Source of the DNA: Brevundimonas sp. | GTDB taxonomy: Bacteria; Pseudomonadota; Alphaproteobacteria; Caulobacterales; Caulobacteraceae | DNA length: 36,594 nucleotides | Assembly (NCBI RefSeq): GCF_013823285.1 | Contig: NZ_PNLV01000015.1 | Coordinates: 1-36,594 of the forward strand | Direction of reading: 5' to 3' | Part shown: piece after piece, positions 23,911-31,943 of the stretch | Position numbering within the stretch: the stretch's first letter is position 1 | Layout: the number at the start of each line of letters is the position of its first letter | Notes under the pieces: generated by a model | What the model was told of the DNA's origin: nothing | Database searches by the model: none | The model's input: only the letters and a program-made list of their open reading frames with translations | Made by a program: the position numbers and the translations under genes

Positions 23911-25553
23911 CCGGTTCTCGCTTGCTGAAGATCGCGGCCCTCGTCGCCGCCCTCGTGGCGCCGGCCGGCCTGGCCCAGGCCCAGACCGGCGCGGCGGCGC
24001 CCACGCGCACGGCGCCGGAGCAGGCCGCACCGCAGGGGCCCGAGGCCCTGGTCATCCAGGAACGGCGGGGCGTGCGCCCGCCGCCGCTGGGGGCCGACAT
24101 GTTCGGGGGCGAGGCGCCCCAGGCCTCCTCTGCGGTGGTGGATCCCGATTACATCCTGCAGTCGGGGGACACGGTCCAGGTCACCCTGTGGGGCATGGTG
24201 GAGGGGAGCCACGAGCTGACCATCGACGCCCAGGGCAATGTGGTGGTGCCGGGCGTCGGCCCGATCCGGCTGGCAGGCGTGACGGCGTCCCAGGCCCCCG
24301 CCGTGGTCGAACGCGCCAGCCGCCGCATCTACAACGAAGGCGTCCAGGTCTACGCCACGCCCATAACGACGGCATCGACCCGGGTTCTGGTCACCGGTCC
24401 CGTCGAGCAGCCCGGCGCCTTCCCCGGAGCCTCGGACGACGCCCTCATCGTCTACCTGCAACGCGCAGGGGGCATCGATCCCACCCGCGGCAGCTATCGA
24501 CGCATCCGGGTGCTGCGCGGAGGCGAGGTGATCGCTCGCGCCGATCTTTATGATTTCCTGCGTGAGGGCGTGTTGCCGCGCATCAGCTTCCGCACCGGCG
24601 ACGCCATCGTGGTGGAGGAGCAAGGCTCCATCGTCTCGGTCAGCGGCGACGTGCGCGCGCCCTTCACCTTCGAACTGGCGGGCCAGACCGGCCAGGGCGG
24701 GGAACTGATGCAGTTCGCCCGTCCCCAGCCCGGCGCGACCCATGCGGCCGTGTTCGGCGTGCGTGACGGCCAGCCCATCAGCGCCTACATCCCCCTGAAC
24801 CAGTTTTCGGCCTTCACCCTGATGGACGGCGACAGGGTTCAATTCGAATCCGACTCCAGGCCCGCCAATGTGCTGGTGCGGGTCGAGGGCGCCCATGGCG
24901 GCCCCTCGGTCTTCACCGAGGTGCGGGGAACGACGGTGGCCCAGATCCTGTCCCAGGTGGCCATCGACGCGGACGCGGACATGGAGTCCATCCACCTGCG
25001 CCGACAGAGCGTGCGCGAGGCCCAGCGCCAGACCCTGAACGAAGGGCTGGAGCGTCTGGAGCGCACGGTGCTGCTGTCGCCCGCGCGGTCACCGGCCGAG
25101 GCCCAGTCCCGTGCCACCTCGCTGGCCTTTGTGACCGAATACATCCAGCGTGCCCGTCAGGTGGAGCCGCTGGGCATCCTGGCCCTGTCCGGACAGGACC
25201 TGAATCAGGTGCGGGTGGAGACCGGCGATGTGATCGTCATCCCGCGCCGCTCGCAGGTGGTGACCATCGCCGGCGAGGTGAACGCGCCCCAGTCGATCCT
25301 GGCCCAGTCCGGCCAGCCGGTGTCCGGCTATGTGCGCGCCGCAGGCGGCTACACTTCGCGCGCCGACCGCCGCAACGTGCTGGTGTTCCGTCAGGACGGC
25401 CAGCTGCGCGAGGGCGGTCGGGCCATGCCCGGCGACCGCATCCTGGTCATGTCGAAGCCGGATTCCACCCTGTTGCCGTTCCTGCGCGACCTGACCCAGA
25501 CCATCTTCCAGATGGCCGGCGTGCTGGTGGCGGTTGACCGGTTCAGCGACTAG
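23907..25553 (+). CDS. kpsD: Outer-membrane polysaccharide export protein (KpsD/Wza family)
   Basis: 548 aa from the ATG at 23907, which overlaps the kpsE stop. A cleavable signal peptide (MTGSRLLKIAALVAALVAPA, cut near LAQAQ) lacks a lipobox, as in KpsD and unlike Wza. The poly-export domain (about residues 80-165) begins DPDYILQSGDTVQVTLWGM. Several SLBB-like repeats follow: VLVTGPVEQPGAFPG, IVSVSGDVRAPFTFEL, and VVTIAGEVNAPQSILAQSG with AAGGYTSRADRRNVLVF. A terminal hydrophobic stretch (TIFQMAGVLVAV) closes the chain. It is last in the operon and followed by a two-way terminator-like hairpin. Confidence 0.9.
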   Translation: MTGSRLLKIAALVAALVAPAGLAQAQTGAAAPTRTAPEQAAPQGPEALVIQERRGVRPPPLGADMFGGEAPQASSAVVDPDYILQSGDTVQVTLWGMVEGSHELTIDAQGNVVVPGVGPIRLAGVTASQAPAVVERASRRIYNEGVQVYATPITTASTRVLVTGPVEQPGAFPGASDDALIVYLQRAGGIDPTRGSYRRIRVLRGGEVIARADLYDFLREGVLPRISFRTGDAIVVEEQGSIVSVSGDVRAPFTFELAGQTGQGGELMQFARPQPGATHAAVFGVRDGQPISAYIPLNQFSAFTLMDGDRVQFESDSRPANVLVRVEGAHGGPSVFTEVRGTTVAQILSQVAIDADADMESIHLRRQSVREAQRQTLNEGLERLERTVLLSPARSPAEAQSRATSLAFVTEYIQRARQVEPLGILALSGQDLNQVRVETGDVIVIPRRSQVVTIAGEVNAPQSILAQSGQPVSGYVRAAGGYTSRADRRNVLVFRQDGQLREGGRAMPGDRILVMSKPDSTLLPFLRDLTQTIFQMAGVLVAVDRFSD

Positions 25554-25556
25554 ACA

Positions 25557-25587
25557 GAAACGGCCGGGACGAGCGCCCCGCCGTTTC
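25557..25587. terminator. Bidirectional terminator-like hairpin between convergent genes
   Basis: GAAACGG (25557-25563) pairs with CCGTTTC (25581-25587), and CGGG (25565-25568) with CCCG (25577-25580) inside it, leaving one bulged base and an 8-nt loop. On either strand the stem ends in a short T-run (CCGTTTC). It fills the gap between the kpsD stop and the stop of the convergent methyltransferase-like gene. Confidence 0.5.
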
Positions 25588-26359
25588 ACCCCGGCTTCTT
25601 GTTGCGTGCGCGGCGCTGGTCGCCGAACACGCGCAGGGCGTCCAGCTCCCAGGACTCCCAGGGCCGGACCAGTCGCAGGCGCAGCTCGGCGGTCAGCCGT
25701 TCGTCGTCGGACGCCCCGGCCAGATGTTCGGCGGCCAGGCCCTGCTCGGCCGGCGCGCGCCATAGCCGCCGCCGGTCCGCGATCTCGAAGCCGGCGCCCA
25801 GCATCAGGGCCGTCCACGCCGTAGGGGTCAGGAATCCATAGCCGGGGGCGTCGGGTCCGGCGCTTCCGTCCCCGCAGCGCAGACGCACCAGCATCTCGCC
25901 CCCGGGCCGCAGCAGGCCGTAAAGCTGCGCCAGGCGATCCTCCAGCCCCTCAAGCGGAACAAGGCCGTCCAGTTCCCGCGCCAGGATCAGATCGGCGGAG
26001 CCTTCGTCAAGGGCGTCCAGATGATCGAGGCCCGTCTCCAGGTCCAGATTCGGGATGTCGCGCGGCCGCCAGGGCGTCCCGTCGCCTTCGCCGCTCCAGT
26101 AAGCGTGCCGGTCGATTCCGAGGGCGGAGCGCGCCCGCCCGGTCGCCGCCAGAGCGCCCAGCAGCCGACCATCCCCGCACCCCGCCTCGACCACGTCCGC
26201 GTCCTCGATCAGAGGGGAGAACGGCGCGAAGAGGGCGTTCCAGAGGGCCACCGCGTCTTCCCATGCCGCCTGGTCAGCCGGGTCCCTGTCCCGGGGGCGG
26301 GGCAGGACGACCTGACGGCCGGTGTGCAGGACTTTCTTCGCCTGTTCCAGCAGACTCAT
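25586..26359 (-). CDS. Class I SAM-dependent methyltransferase-like protein
   Basis: 257 aa. Motif I is VVEAGCGDGRLLGALAATGR (about residues 55-75), followed by ALGIDRH (strand 2), ADLILARELDGLVPL (strand 4) and GLLRPGGEMLVRLR (the post-motif with LRPGG), a complete class I methyltransferase layout. The C-terminal half (GYGFLTPTAWTALMLGAGFE) includes the usual late strands, then a basic tail (QRRARNKKPG). The start ATG overlaps the stop of the upstream gene by 4 bp. Substrate unknown; probably a sugar or another group in the surface glycan, given its place beside the kps operon. Confidence 0.8.
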   Translation of the reverse strand: MSLLEQAKKVLHTGRQVVLPRPRDRDPADQAAWEDAVALWNALFAPFSPLIEDADVVEAGCGDGRLLGALAATGRARSALGIDRHAYWSGEGDGTPWRPRDIPNLDLETGLDHLDALDEGSADLILARELDGLVPLEGLEDRLAQLYGLLRPGGEMLVRLRCGDGSAGPDAPGYGFLTPTAWTALMLGAGFEIADRRRLWRAPAEQGLAAEHLAGASDDERLTAELRLRLVRPWESWELDALRVFGDQRRARNKKPG

Positions 26360-27012
26360 GCTGCGTCTCCGGGTTTCCGCAGGATCAGCCGCAGGGTTCC
26401 GGTGGTCAGTTCAACCGGATCGTAGGCGGCCAGGCGGGCGCCATGCAGATCGGCGTAGTCCCGGGGCAGGGTCTGGCCGCCCAGACCATCGGCGGCCTCC
26501 AGTTCCAGCCCGGTGGCGCGGATCAGCAGCATCCAGCCGGCGGCGGGCAGCGGCGCGCGGATCGGCAGATCCTCGCCCAGTTCTCCGGCCCGGGCCAGAT
26601 GGGGGAACAGTAGCGCGTCGAAATCGGCCCCCACCGGGGCGGCGAGCGTGTCGATGGCGAGCGCCAGAACGCCTGCGGGGGCCAGAAGATCGGCCAGGGC
26701 CACAAGACGGTCCCGGACGTGAGACAGGTCTCCGGTCTCCAGGCCGCCGCCCGCAAGGATCAGGTCGAAGCCGCCGGGGCGGGTGGTCGCGAGATCCGTC
26801 AGGGAGTCCGGGATGGTGTCGAAGCGCGCGCGAGGCGGCGGACGATCAGGGTGCAGCAGGGTAAGGGACCCGGGGGCCAGGGCCTCCTGCACCGCGCGGG
26901 CCAGGTCCGGTCCCTGCGGGCCGGACGCCAGAACCGTCCCGGCGCCCGAGGGCGCGCCCAGCGCTTTCCAGGTCTTCACCAGACCCTTGACGGGTGACAG
27001 GGCGGGGCTCAT
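26356..27012 (-). CDS. Degenerate methyltransferase-fold protein, unknown function
   Basis: 218 aa. The outline follows a Rossmann methyltransferase: GTVLASGPQGPDLARAVQEA (where motif I would be), SLTLLHPDRP, FDLILAGGGLETGD (motif IV position) and DLLAPAGVLALAIDTL (the LxPxG post-motif). The glycine-rich SAM loop is not the usual E/DxGxGxG, so binding is doubtful. This could be a non-catalytic partner of the methyltransferase encoded just downstream. The gene overlaps both neighbours by 4 bp. Confidence 0.65.
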   Translation of the reverse strand: MSPALSPVKGLVKTWKALGAPSGAGTVLASGPQGPDLARAVQEALAPGSLTLLHPDRPPPRARFDTIPDSLTDLATTRPGGFDLILAGGGLETGDLSHVRDRLVALADLLAPAGVLALAIDTLAAPVGADFDALLFPHLARAGELGEDLPIRAPLPAAGWMLLIRATGLELEAADGLGGQTLPRDYADLHGARLAAYDPVELTTGTLRLILRKPGDAA

Positions 27013-28730
27013 GCGGGCGCCGCCTTCAAGGCCTGCAGGAAGGCGGCGTCATAGCGTCTGACGGCCGAGGGGCGGAACCGCCGCGGGCCGCGCCGCTGCT
27101 CGACCAGCGGCTCAAACGCATCCCGCGTCTCGGCCCAGGATCGCAGATGACCGGGCGTGAAGGCCGAGCGCGGATTGATCGCGGCCACGCCCGCGCGGCC
27201 CAGCCCGGCGATGAGGGCGGTCATCATCTCGACCTTGATCTCGTCCCGATCGGCCAGAACCGGGAACCCTTGGGGGCTGCGCTCCCAGCCGGCTTCGGCC
27301 CAGGCCGGCAAGCGGTCGGTCATGGCCTGGTTCCAGGCTTCAGCCTGGGCCGCGGAGCGGACCATGGACCTGCGCAACAGCTCCATGGGTTCGATGCGGG
27401 CCGTGATCAGGCCTTCCGGGTGGGCCAGGGCCGCGGCTGCGAGCAGGTCCGAGGCCGAATCCGCCGCCATGGCGTCGGTGGCGTGCAGGGCGTGGCGCAC
27501 CACCCGGTCCCGCTGATGGGCAGGGGTTGAAAGCGCCATGGTCGCGGGGATGACCAGCAGGTCGTCACAGGCCGCGAAGGAGGCCGTTCTCCAGCGCATC
27601 CAGGCGGGGAGGCCAAGCTGCTCCGTTCGGTCCGCCAGCACCAGCTTGACGCCCAGACGCCGGACTTCGGCCAGGGTGTCCGCATCCAGCAGCCCGGGAC
27701 CGAAGCTGACGGCCCCGGGCGCCTCCCCGACGATCGATTCATAACGGGCGCAGGCGACAGAGGTGGCGGCGACGTCGTCCATCTCCGCCAGATCGCCCGA
27801 CAGACCCCGCCACGGTTCGGGATTGATCATCACCCCCAGGCCATGACCCCGCGTGTTCAGGGTGTCCGCGAGGCGCCGGACCAGATCGTCGCCCAGCGCC
27901 TCTCCGGCCAGGACGTCGATGAAGAACAGTCCCTTGAAGCCGTTGGCCTCCAGGGCGAGAACGATGCTTTCCACAGCTGCGGTTCCGTCGCCTGCCCACC
28001 ATTGGCGCGCCGCGACGTCGCGGGGATCGGCCAGGGGCGCCAGGTCGGGTCGGGCGGTGACGTCCACGGCGACCAGAAGGGCGGGCCCCGTCGGCTCCGC
28101 CCGGGGCGCCAGCCGGTCCGGGCGTCCGGGCGCGTGACGCGCGGGGGCTCCCTGGATCGTCTTCGTTTCGTCGACCGGCAGGGGAACGAGGCGCTGGGCG
28201 CGCTCGTCCGCCGCCGCGATCATGGCGGCCTTGATCGCCAGGCCCTTGCGATTACGCCATCGGCCGCGAACCCTGGGCAGAATGTCGTATTCGAACTGGC
28301 CGTCCCTGAGCTGGCCCGGAGGAAGCAGGAAACGGGGCTCGGCCCGGGCCATGTCCACCAGCGGGCGGTCGACGCCCGGCCGCCGGACGAGGAGCCGATA
28401 CTGATCGGCGCCTGGAGCCACCTCGCCGATCAGCAGGTCCTCGGCGGGCGTGTCGAAATCATCTCCCAGCCGCAGGATCGGCGCATACTCATGCAGCCGC
28501 GTGAAGCGCGCCCCAGGGTCATCGGCGGGGCGGATCATCACGCGAAAGGCCAACTGGTCCGGAGTCAGCCGAAAGTCGGGCGGGAGGCGGCATTCGGTGC
28601 GAAAACCGTCATAGACCGGCCGCCGCTCGCCGGTGTCCTGATTGCGGACGATGACGCGGTACTGCTGGTTGGGCCCGGCGGACTCCCAGCGAAGGACGGG
28701 ACTGGCGGCGCGTCGACGGATGGTCTTCAA
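27009..28730 (-). CDS. Large protein with N-terminal beta domains and a NodB-like region, unknown function
   Basis: 573 aa from a TTG at 28730, supported by AGGAG 8 nt upstream. Residues 1-170 contain two similar beta-rich units (LRWESAGPNQQYRVIVRNQD and VAPGADQYRLLVRRPGVDRP), reminiscent of fibronectin-III-like domains. Residues about 210-480 have the feel of a polysaccharide-deacetylase-like barrel: ALLVAVDVTARPDL at the start, GLFFIDVLAGEALGDDLVRR, RGHGLGVMINPEPW, and AVSFGPGLLDADTLAEVRRL. The NodB Asp-Asp and His-x-x-x-His metal motifs are not evident, so activity is doubtful. No signal peptide or membrane segment. It heads the three-gene minus-strand operon with the two methyltransferase-like genes. 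Confidence 0.7.
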   Translation of the reverse strand: MKTIRRRAASPVLRWESAGPNQQYRVIVRNQDTGERRPVYDGFRTECRLPPDFRLTPDQLAFRVMIRPADDPGARFTRLHEYAPILRLGDDFDTPAEDLLIGEVAPGADQYRLLVRRPGVDRPLVDMARAEPRFLLPPGQLRDGQFEYDILPRVRGRWRNRKGLAIKAAMIAAADERAQRLVPLPVDETKTIQGAPARHAPGRPDRLAPRAEPTGPALLVAVDVTARPDLAPLADPRDVAARQWWAGDGTAAVESIVLALEANGFKGLFFIDVLAGEALGDDLVRRLADTLNTRGHGLGVMINPEPWRGLSGDLAEMDDVAATSVACARYESIVGEAPGAVSFGPGLLDADTLAEVRRLGVKLVLADRTEQLGLPAWMRWRTASFAACDDLLVIPATMALSTPAHQRDRVVRHALHATDAMAADSASDLLAAAALAHPEGLITARIEPMELLRRSMVRSAAQAEAWNQAMTDRLPAWAEAGWERSPQGFPVLADRDEIKVEMMTALIAGLGRAGVAAINPRSAFTPGHLRSWAETRDAFEPLVEQRRGPRRFRPSAVRRYDAAFLQALKAAPA

Positions 28731-28839
28731 GCGGCCGGCTCCTGGGCTGGCTGACGCTGAGCATGTTCAGCGCTCGGCATGGCTGCGCCCAATGCGGATA
28801 TCGACGCCCGGGGCCGGGGTCAATCGGGTCGATCCGGCG

Positions 28840-30804
28840 TCAGGCCGCCTTCAGCGCCCATTGGGCATAGAGATCGTCCAGACCGGCCGCGGCCCGCGAC
28901 CAGGTGAAACGCCGCTCGACGTCGCGGCGGGCGTTGCGGGCGACGGCCATGGACCGGTCGGGCGTCCCCATCACCTCGCCCAGCAGGTCGGTCAGCTCGC
29001 CCACGTCGCCCTTGTTGAAAAGGAAGCCGTTCTCGCGGTGGATGAGGGTTTCCGAGATGGCCGAGACATTGGAGGCCACCACCGGCAGCTCCATGGCCAT
29101 GGCTTCCAGCGGCTTGAGGGGCGGCACCAGCTCGGTGACCTGCGCCGGACGCCGGGGATAGACCGCCACGTTCATCAACGAATACCAGCGCGGCGCCTCG
29201 GTGTGGGGCACGCGGCCGGGCATGATCAGGTGATCGGACACCCCCATCACGCGCGCGGCCTCGCGCACCTCGCGGAAGGCCGGCCCGTCGCCGACCAGCA
29301 GGGCGCAGACGTCCAGGCCGTCGTGGCGCAGGTGGGACAGCGCCGTGATCAGATCGACCAGGCCTTCATAGCCGGTCATGGACCCCAGGAAGCCCAGCAC
29401 GCGCCGGTCGTCCAGGCCGATCTCGCTGGCCAGGGCCTGATCGCGCGGGCGGGGGCTGAACACCTGCGGGTCGACACTGTTGGGCACGACGGTGATCTTG
29501 CGCCCATCGACCCCGCGGGAGATCAGCTCGTTCTTGAGGCCGTTGGAGATCGCAACGACCGCGTCGGCCTCCTGGGCCACCCGGGTCTCCTGACGGCGCT
29601 GGAACTCGAAGCGCTCCGAGCCCTCCCAGTGCGGCGTGCGCGCCGCGCTGGTCAGCTCCCAGAGTCCGCGAACCTCATAGACGAAGGGAAGGCCGGCCTT
29701 GCGGGCGGCCATCAGGGCGGGGGCGGCGTTGACGTGGTTGGAAGCGGCCTGGACCACGGATGGCCGGACCTTGTGGATGTGCTCCAGCAGGGCGTGGCCG
29801 GCTTCGTCGCAATAGCGGTCGAACGGCGTGGCGTTGGAGGGCGGCCCGGGGAGACGGGAATAGACGACTCCATCGACTTCCTGCGCGCCCAGCCGCCCGG
29901 TCACATGCTGGGCGTCGTTGCGATCGGCGGGATAGCCGGGCCGGGTCACGGCCTCCACGCGCCAGCCTTGGCGGCTGACCGCCTTGATGAGGGAATGGGT
30001 CCGCGCGGCGTAGCCGGTGACGTGATGGGGAAAGGAGCTGGCCGCCACATAGAGCAGGGAGCGGTCCTTGACCGGCTTGATCGCGCGCCGCGCCGGGACC
30101 GCCAGACCGGACCGCTGGATGCGGGCCAGACCTTCGATCAGATCGCGACGAAGCCTGGCGTTGGCGGGCATGGTGACGTGGGCCTCGTCAAGCCGGCGGT
30201 ACAGCGCCAGCGGCTCCTCGATCATGCCCGCATTGTAGAGGACCCCGGCCAGCCACAGAATCCGGTGCGTGCTGGGATCGTGCTCCACTGTGCTGCGCGC
30301 CAGGGCGAGGCTCTTGTCGAAATCGACCAGCTGCAGCGACATGGACAGGTCCGCGACCAGGCGCATGGCAACCTTGGGATCGCGGCACTCCGTCAGGGCG
30401 GCCTCGATGATCTCGTCCGCGCTCATGTCGAACACACGCAGGCTCAGCTGCTGGAGGCGCGCCGCCGTTGCGGGGTCAAGACTCGGATCGCGGACGGATG
30501 ACCGGCCGCGCCGTTCCAGCGACTGGCGGCGGAGACGCAGCAGTCCGGCCGGCAGATCGACCAGCCCCCGCCACGTCCTGGCCCGGATCAGCAGGTTGCC
30601 CAGCTGGAACGAGATGGTGTCCTTCAAACGCTCGTTCTCGGCGGACAGGGTCATGACCTTCAGGCGAAGCTGAGCGGCCTCGGCCGCCAGTTTCATCATC
30701 TGTTCGCTTGAAACGTCGATGGACGGACCTGCGGCAGCGCCTGACACCGATTTACGGAGCCGATCTGTCGCGAAGGCCGCAGAACGGTGGATGCTGTCGG
30801 GCAA
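28840..30804 (-). CDS. GT4 glycosyltransferase with long N-terminal coiled-coil/helical-repeat extension
   Basis: 654 aa from a TTG at 30804 (GAGG 6 nt upstream); GTG or ATG codons about 20 and 36 codons in are alternatives. Residues 35-75 form a coiled coil (MMKLAAEAAQLRLKVMTLSA then ENERLKDTI). Residues about 110-235 are helical-repeat-like (TAARLQQLSLRVFDMSADEI..., HRILWLAGVLYNAGMIEEPL). From about 250 a complete GT-B enzyme follows: LLYVAASSFPHHVTGYAART (nucleotide-fold entry), PFVYEVRGLW, VVPNSVDPQVF, VLGFLGSMTGYEGL, LLVGDGPAFREV, and PPLKPLEAMAMELPVV, the conserved E-x7-E region. Likely cytoplasmic and adding a sugar to the surface polymer or glycoprotein. Confidence 0.88.
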   Translation of the reverse strand: MPDSIHRSAAFATDRLRKSVSGAAAGPSIDVSSEQMMKLAAEAAQLRLKVMTLSAENERLKDTISFQLGNLLIRARTWRGLVDLPAGLLRLRRQSLERRGRSSVRDPSLDPATAARLQQLSLRVFDMSADEIIEAALTECRDPKVAMRLVADLSMSLQLVDFDKSLALARSTVEHDPSTHRILWLAGVLYNAGMIEEPLALYRRLDEAHVTMPANARLRRDLIEGLARIQRSGLAVPARRAIKPVKDRSLLYVAASSFPHHVTGYAARTHSLIKAVSRQGWRVEAVTRPGYPADRNDAQHVTGRLGAQEVDGVVYSRLPGPPSNATPFDRYCDEAGHALLEHIHKVRPSVVQAASNHVNAAPALMAARKAGLPFVYEVRGLWELTSAARTPHWEGSERFEFQRRQETRVAQEADAVVAISNGLKNELISRGVDGRKITVVPNSVDPQVFSPRPRDQALASEIGLDDRRVLGFLGSMTGYEGLVDLITALSHLRHDGLDVCALLVGDGPAFREVREAARVMGVSDHLIMPGRVPHTEAPRWYSLMNVAVYPRRPAQVTELVPPLKPLEAMAMELPVVASNVSAISETLIHRENGFLFNKGDVGELTDLLGEVMGTPDRSMAVARNARRDVERRFTWSRAAAGLDDLYAQWALKAA

Positions 30805-30941
30805 GCCGCGCCTCGCAGGAAAGTTCTTAACGTATCGGTTGTGTCACACGAAAGCGTGATTGACCACCGACAGGCGGTCCCGGCCCCGCATTGCCTGCCG
30901 GGCTGTGCCACCTGCGCCACGCCATTGGCGGGCAAAACCGT

Positions 30942-30972
30942 TCAGGAACAGGATGTCTGAAAAGGTTCCTGA
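30942..30972 (-). terminator. Possible terminator hairpin
   Basis: TCAGGAAC (30942-30949) pairs with GTTCCTGA (30965-30972), a perfect 8-bp stem around a 15-nt loop. On the minus strand it follows the stop of the small ORF at 30988 by 15 bp and is trailed by AACGGTTTTG. The T-run is offset, so termination efficiency is uncertain. It may insulate the GT4 gene from the leg operon. Confidence 0.4.
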
Positions 30973-30987
30973 GGCGACGAGCCAAAT

Positions 30988-31161
30988 TTACCGGGTCTCA
31001 TCCGCGGCTTCGAGGATGAGCGGCTGAGGCTCCCCAAGCGGACGCACTTCGGCGTAAAGACCGGCTCCCCGCCCACGCTCACCGTAAAAGCGATCCCCCG
31101 AACGCTTTTCCCTGAACCGCTGGGTGGCGCCAGGTCCCTTGAGATTCTGGATGGTTTCCAT
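30988..31161 (-). CDS. Small basic protein, unknown function
   Basis: 57 aa from ATG 31161 (METIQNLKGPGATQRFREKR...), ending PQPLILEAADETR. GGAAGGGGAAG lies just upstream, and a GTG two codons earlier is an alternative start. The middle is rich in Arg/Gly (RSGDRFYGERGRGAGLYAEV). No membrane segment. It sits 122 bp after the legF stop on the same strand and 183 bp before the GT4 gene, so it may be its own unit. No family recognised; the good ribosome-binding site is the main support. Confidence 0.45.
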   Translation of the reverse strand: METIQNLKGPGATQRFREKRSGDRFYGERGRGAGLYAEVRPLGEPQPLILEAADETR

Positions 31162-31283
31162 CGTCACGGCTTCCCCTTCCTTTGACTCCGGATCCGACGG
31201 GGCCGGACTCTTAGTGATCTGGTAAGGATGCGCAAGCATTTATCGCGCCACAGCAAGTCTTCGTCAGACAGGCGAATTTGAAA

Positions 31284-31943
31284 TCAGGATTTCAGAATTT
31301 CCGCAGCCCGATCGAGGTCGTCCGACGTGTCAACGTCCACTGATCGATGCTGATCCATGACGTGATAGGCGGTGTCCGGAGCGATGAAGCCGCCGCCGAT
31401 ATTCAGGTGATCCCGTTTCAGGACATAGACCGCACCATTGAGGATGAGGGGCTGTCCGTATCCAGACGCCGGGCCCAGCACGCCGTCATGGCCGATCATG
31501 AGCACACCGGGTTTCGGTGCGGGCGTCACACTGACCGCCGTCGAACGATCCTGATCGCGGCACAGGGCCAGGGTCTGATCGATGTCCACGGCGCTGCGAA
31601 GGGGCGAGGTGGGCTGGAGCAGGACCAGGTGGGAGAAGGCGTCGGGCTCGTCCTCATCCGCCCAGTCCATGGCGTGGCGCACCACGTCCAGCGAGGACGC
31701 CTCGTCCGTGGCCAGTTCGGCGGGGCGCAGAAAAGGGACCTCGGCGCCGCCCGCGCGGGCGGCCTCGGCGATGGCGGGGTCGTCGGTGGAGACGATCAGA
31801 CGGTCGATACCATGCGCTTCAAGTCCCGCGTCGATGGCGCGCTGAAGCAGGCTGCGGCCGTGCAGATCCGCCAGGTTCTTGCCGGGCAGGCGTCTGGAGC
31901 CGCCGCGCGCGGGGATCAGGCCGAGGACGCGGCTTCGGCTCAT
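31284..31943 (-). CDS. legF: CMP-legionaminic acid synthetase (acylneuraminate cytidylyltransferase family)
   Basis: 219 aa. Activates the 9-carbon sugar with CTP. The P-loop-like N-terminus LGLIPARGGSRRLPGKNLAD is the CMP-NeuAc synthetase hallmark. LIVSTDDPAIAEAARAGGAE and LVLLQPTSPLRSAVDIDQTL follow (the QPTSPLR block binds the nucleotide). Near the end come LNGAVYVLKRD and the acidic SVDVDTSDDLDRAAEIL, carrying the metal-binding aspartates. It is assigned to legionaminic acid, not sialic or pseudaminic acid, because of the operon (hydrolysing 2-epimerase plus PtmE-type enzyme). Last gene of the operon; its ATG overlaps the ptmE stop by 4 bp. Confidence 0.88.
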   Translation of the reverse strand: MSRSRVLGLIPARGGSRRLPGKNLADLHGRSLLQRAIDAGLEAHGIDRLIVSTDDPAIAEAARAGGAEVPFLRPAELATDEASSLDVVRHAMDWADEDEPDAFSHLVLLQPTSPLRSAVDIDQTLALCRDQDRSTAVSVTPAPKPGVLMIGHDGVLGPASGYGQPLILNGAVYVLKRDHLNIGGGFIAPDTAYHVMDQHRSVDVDTSDDLDRAAEILKS

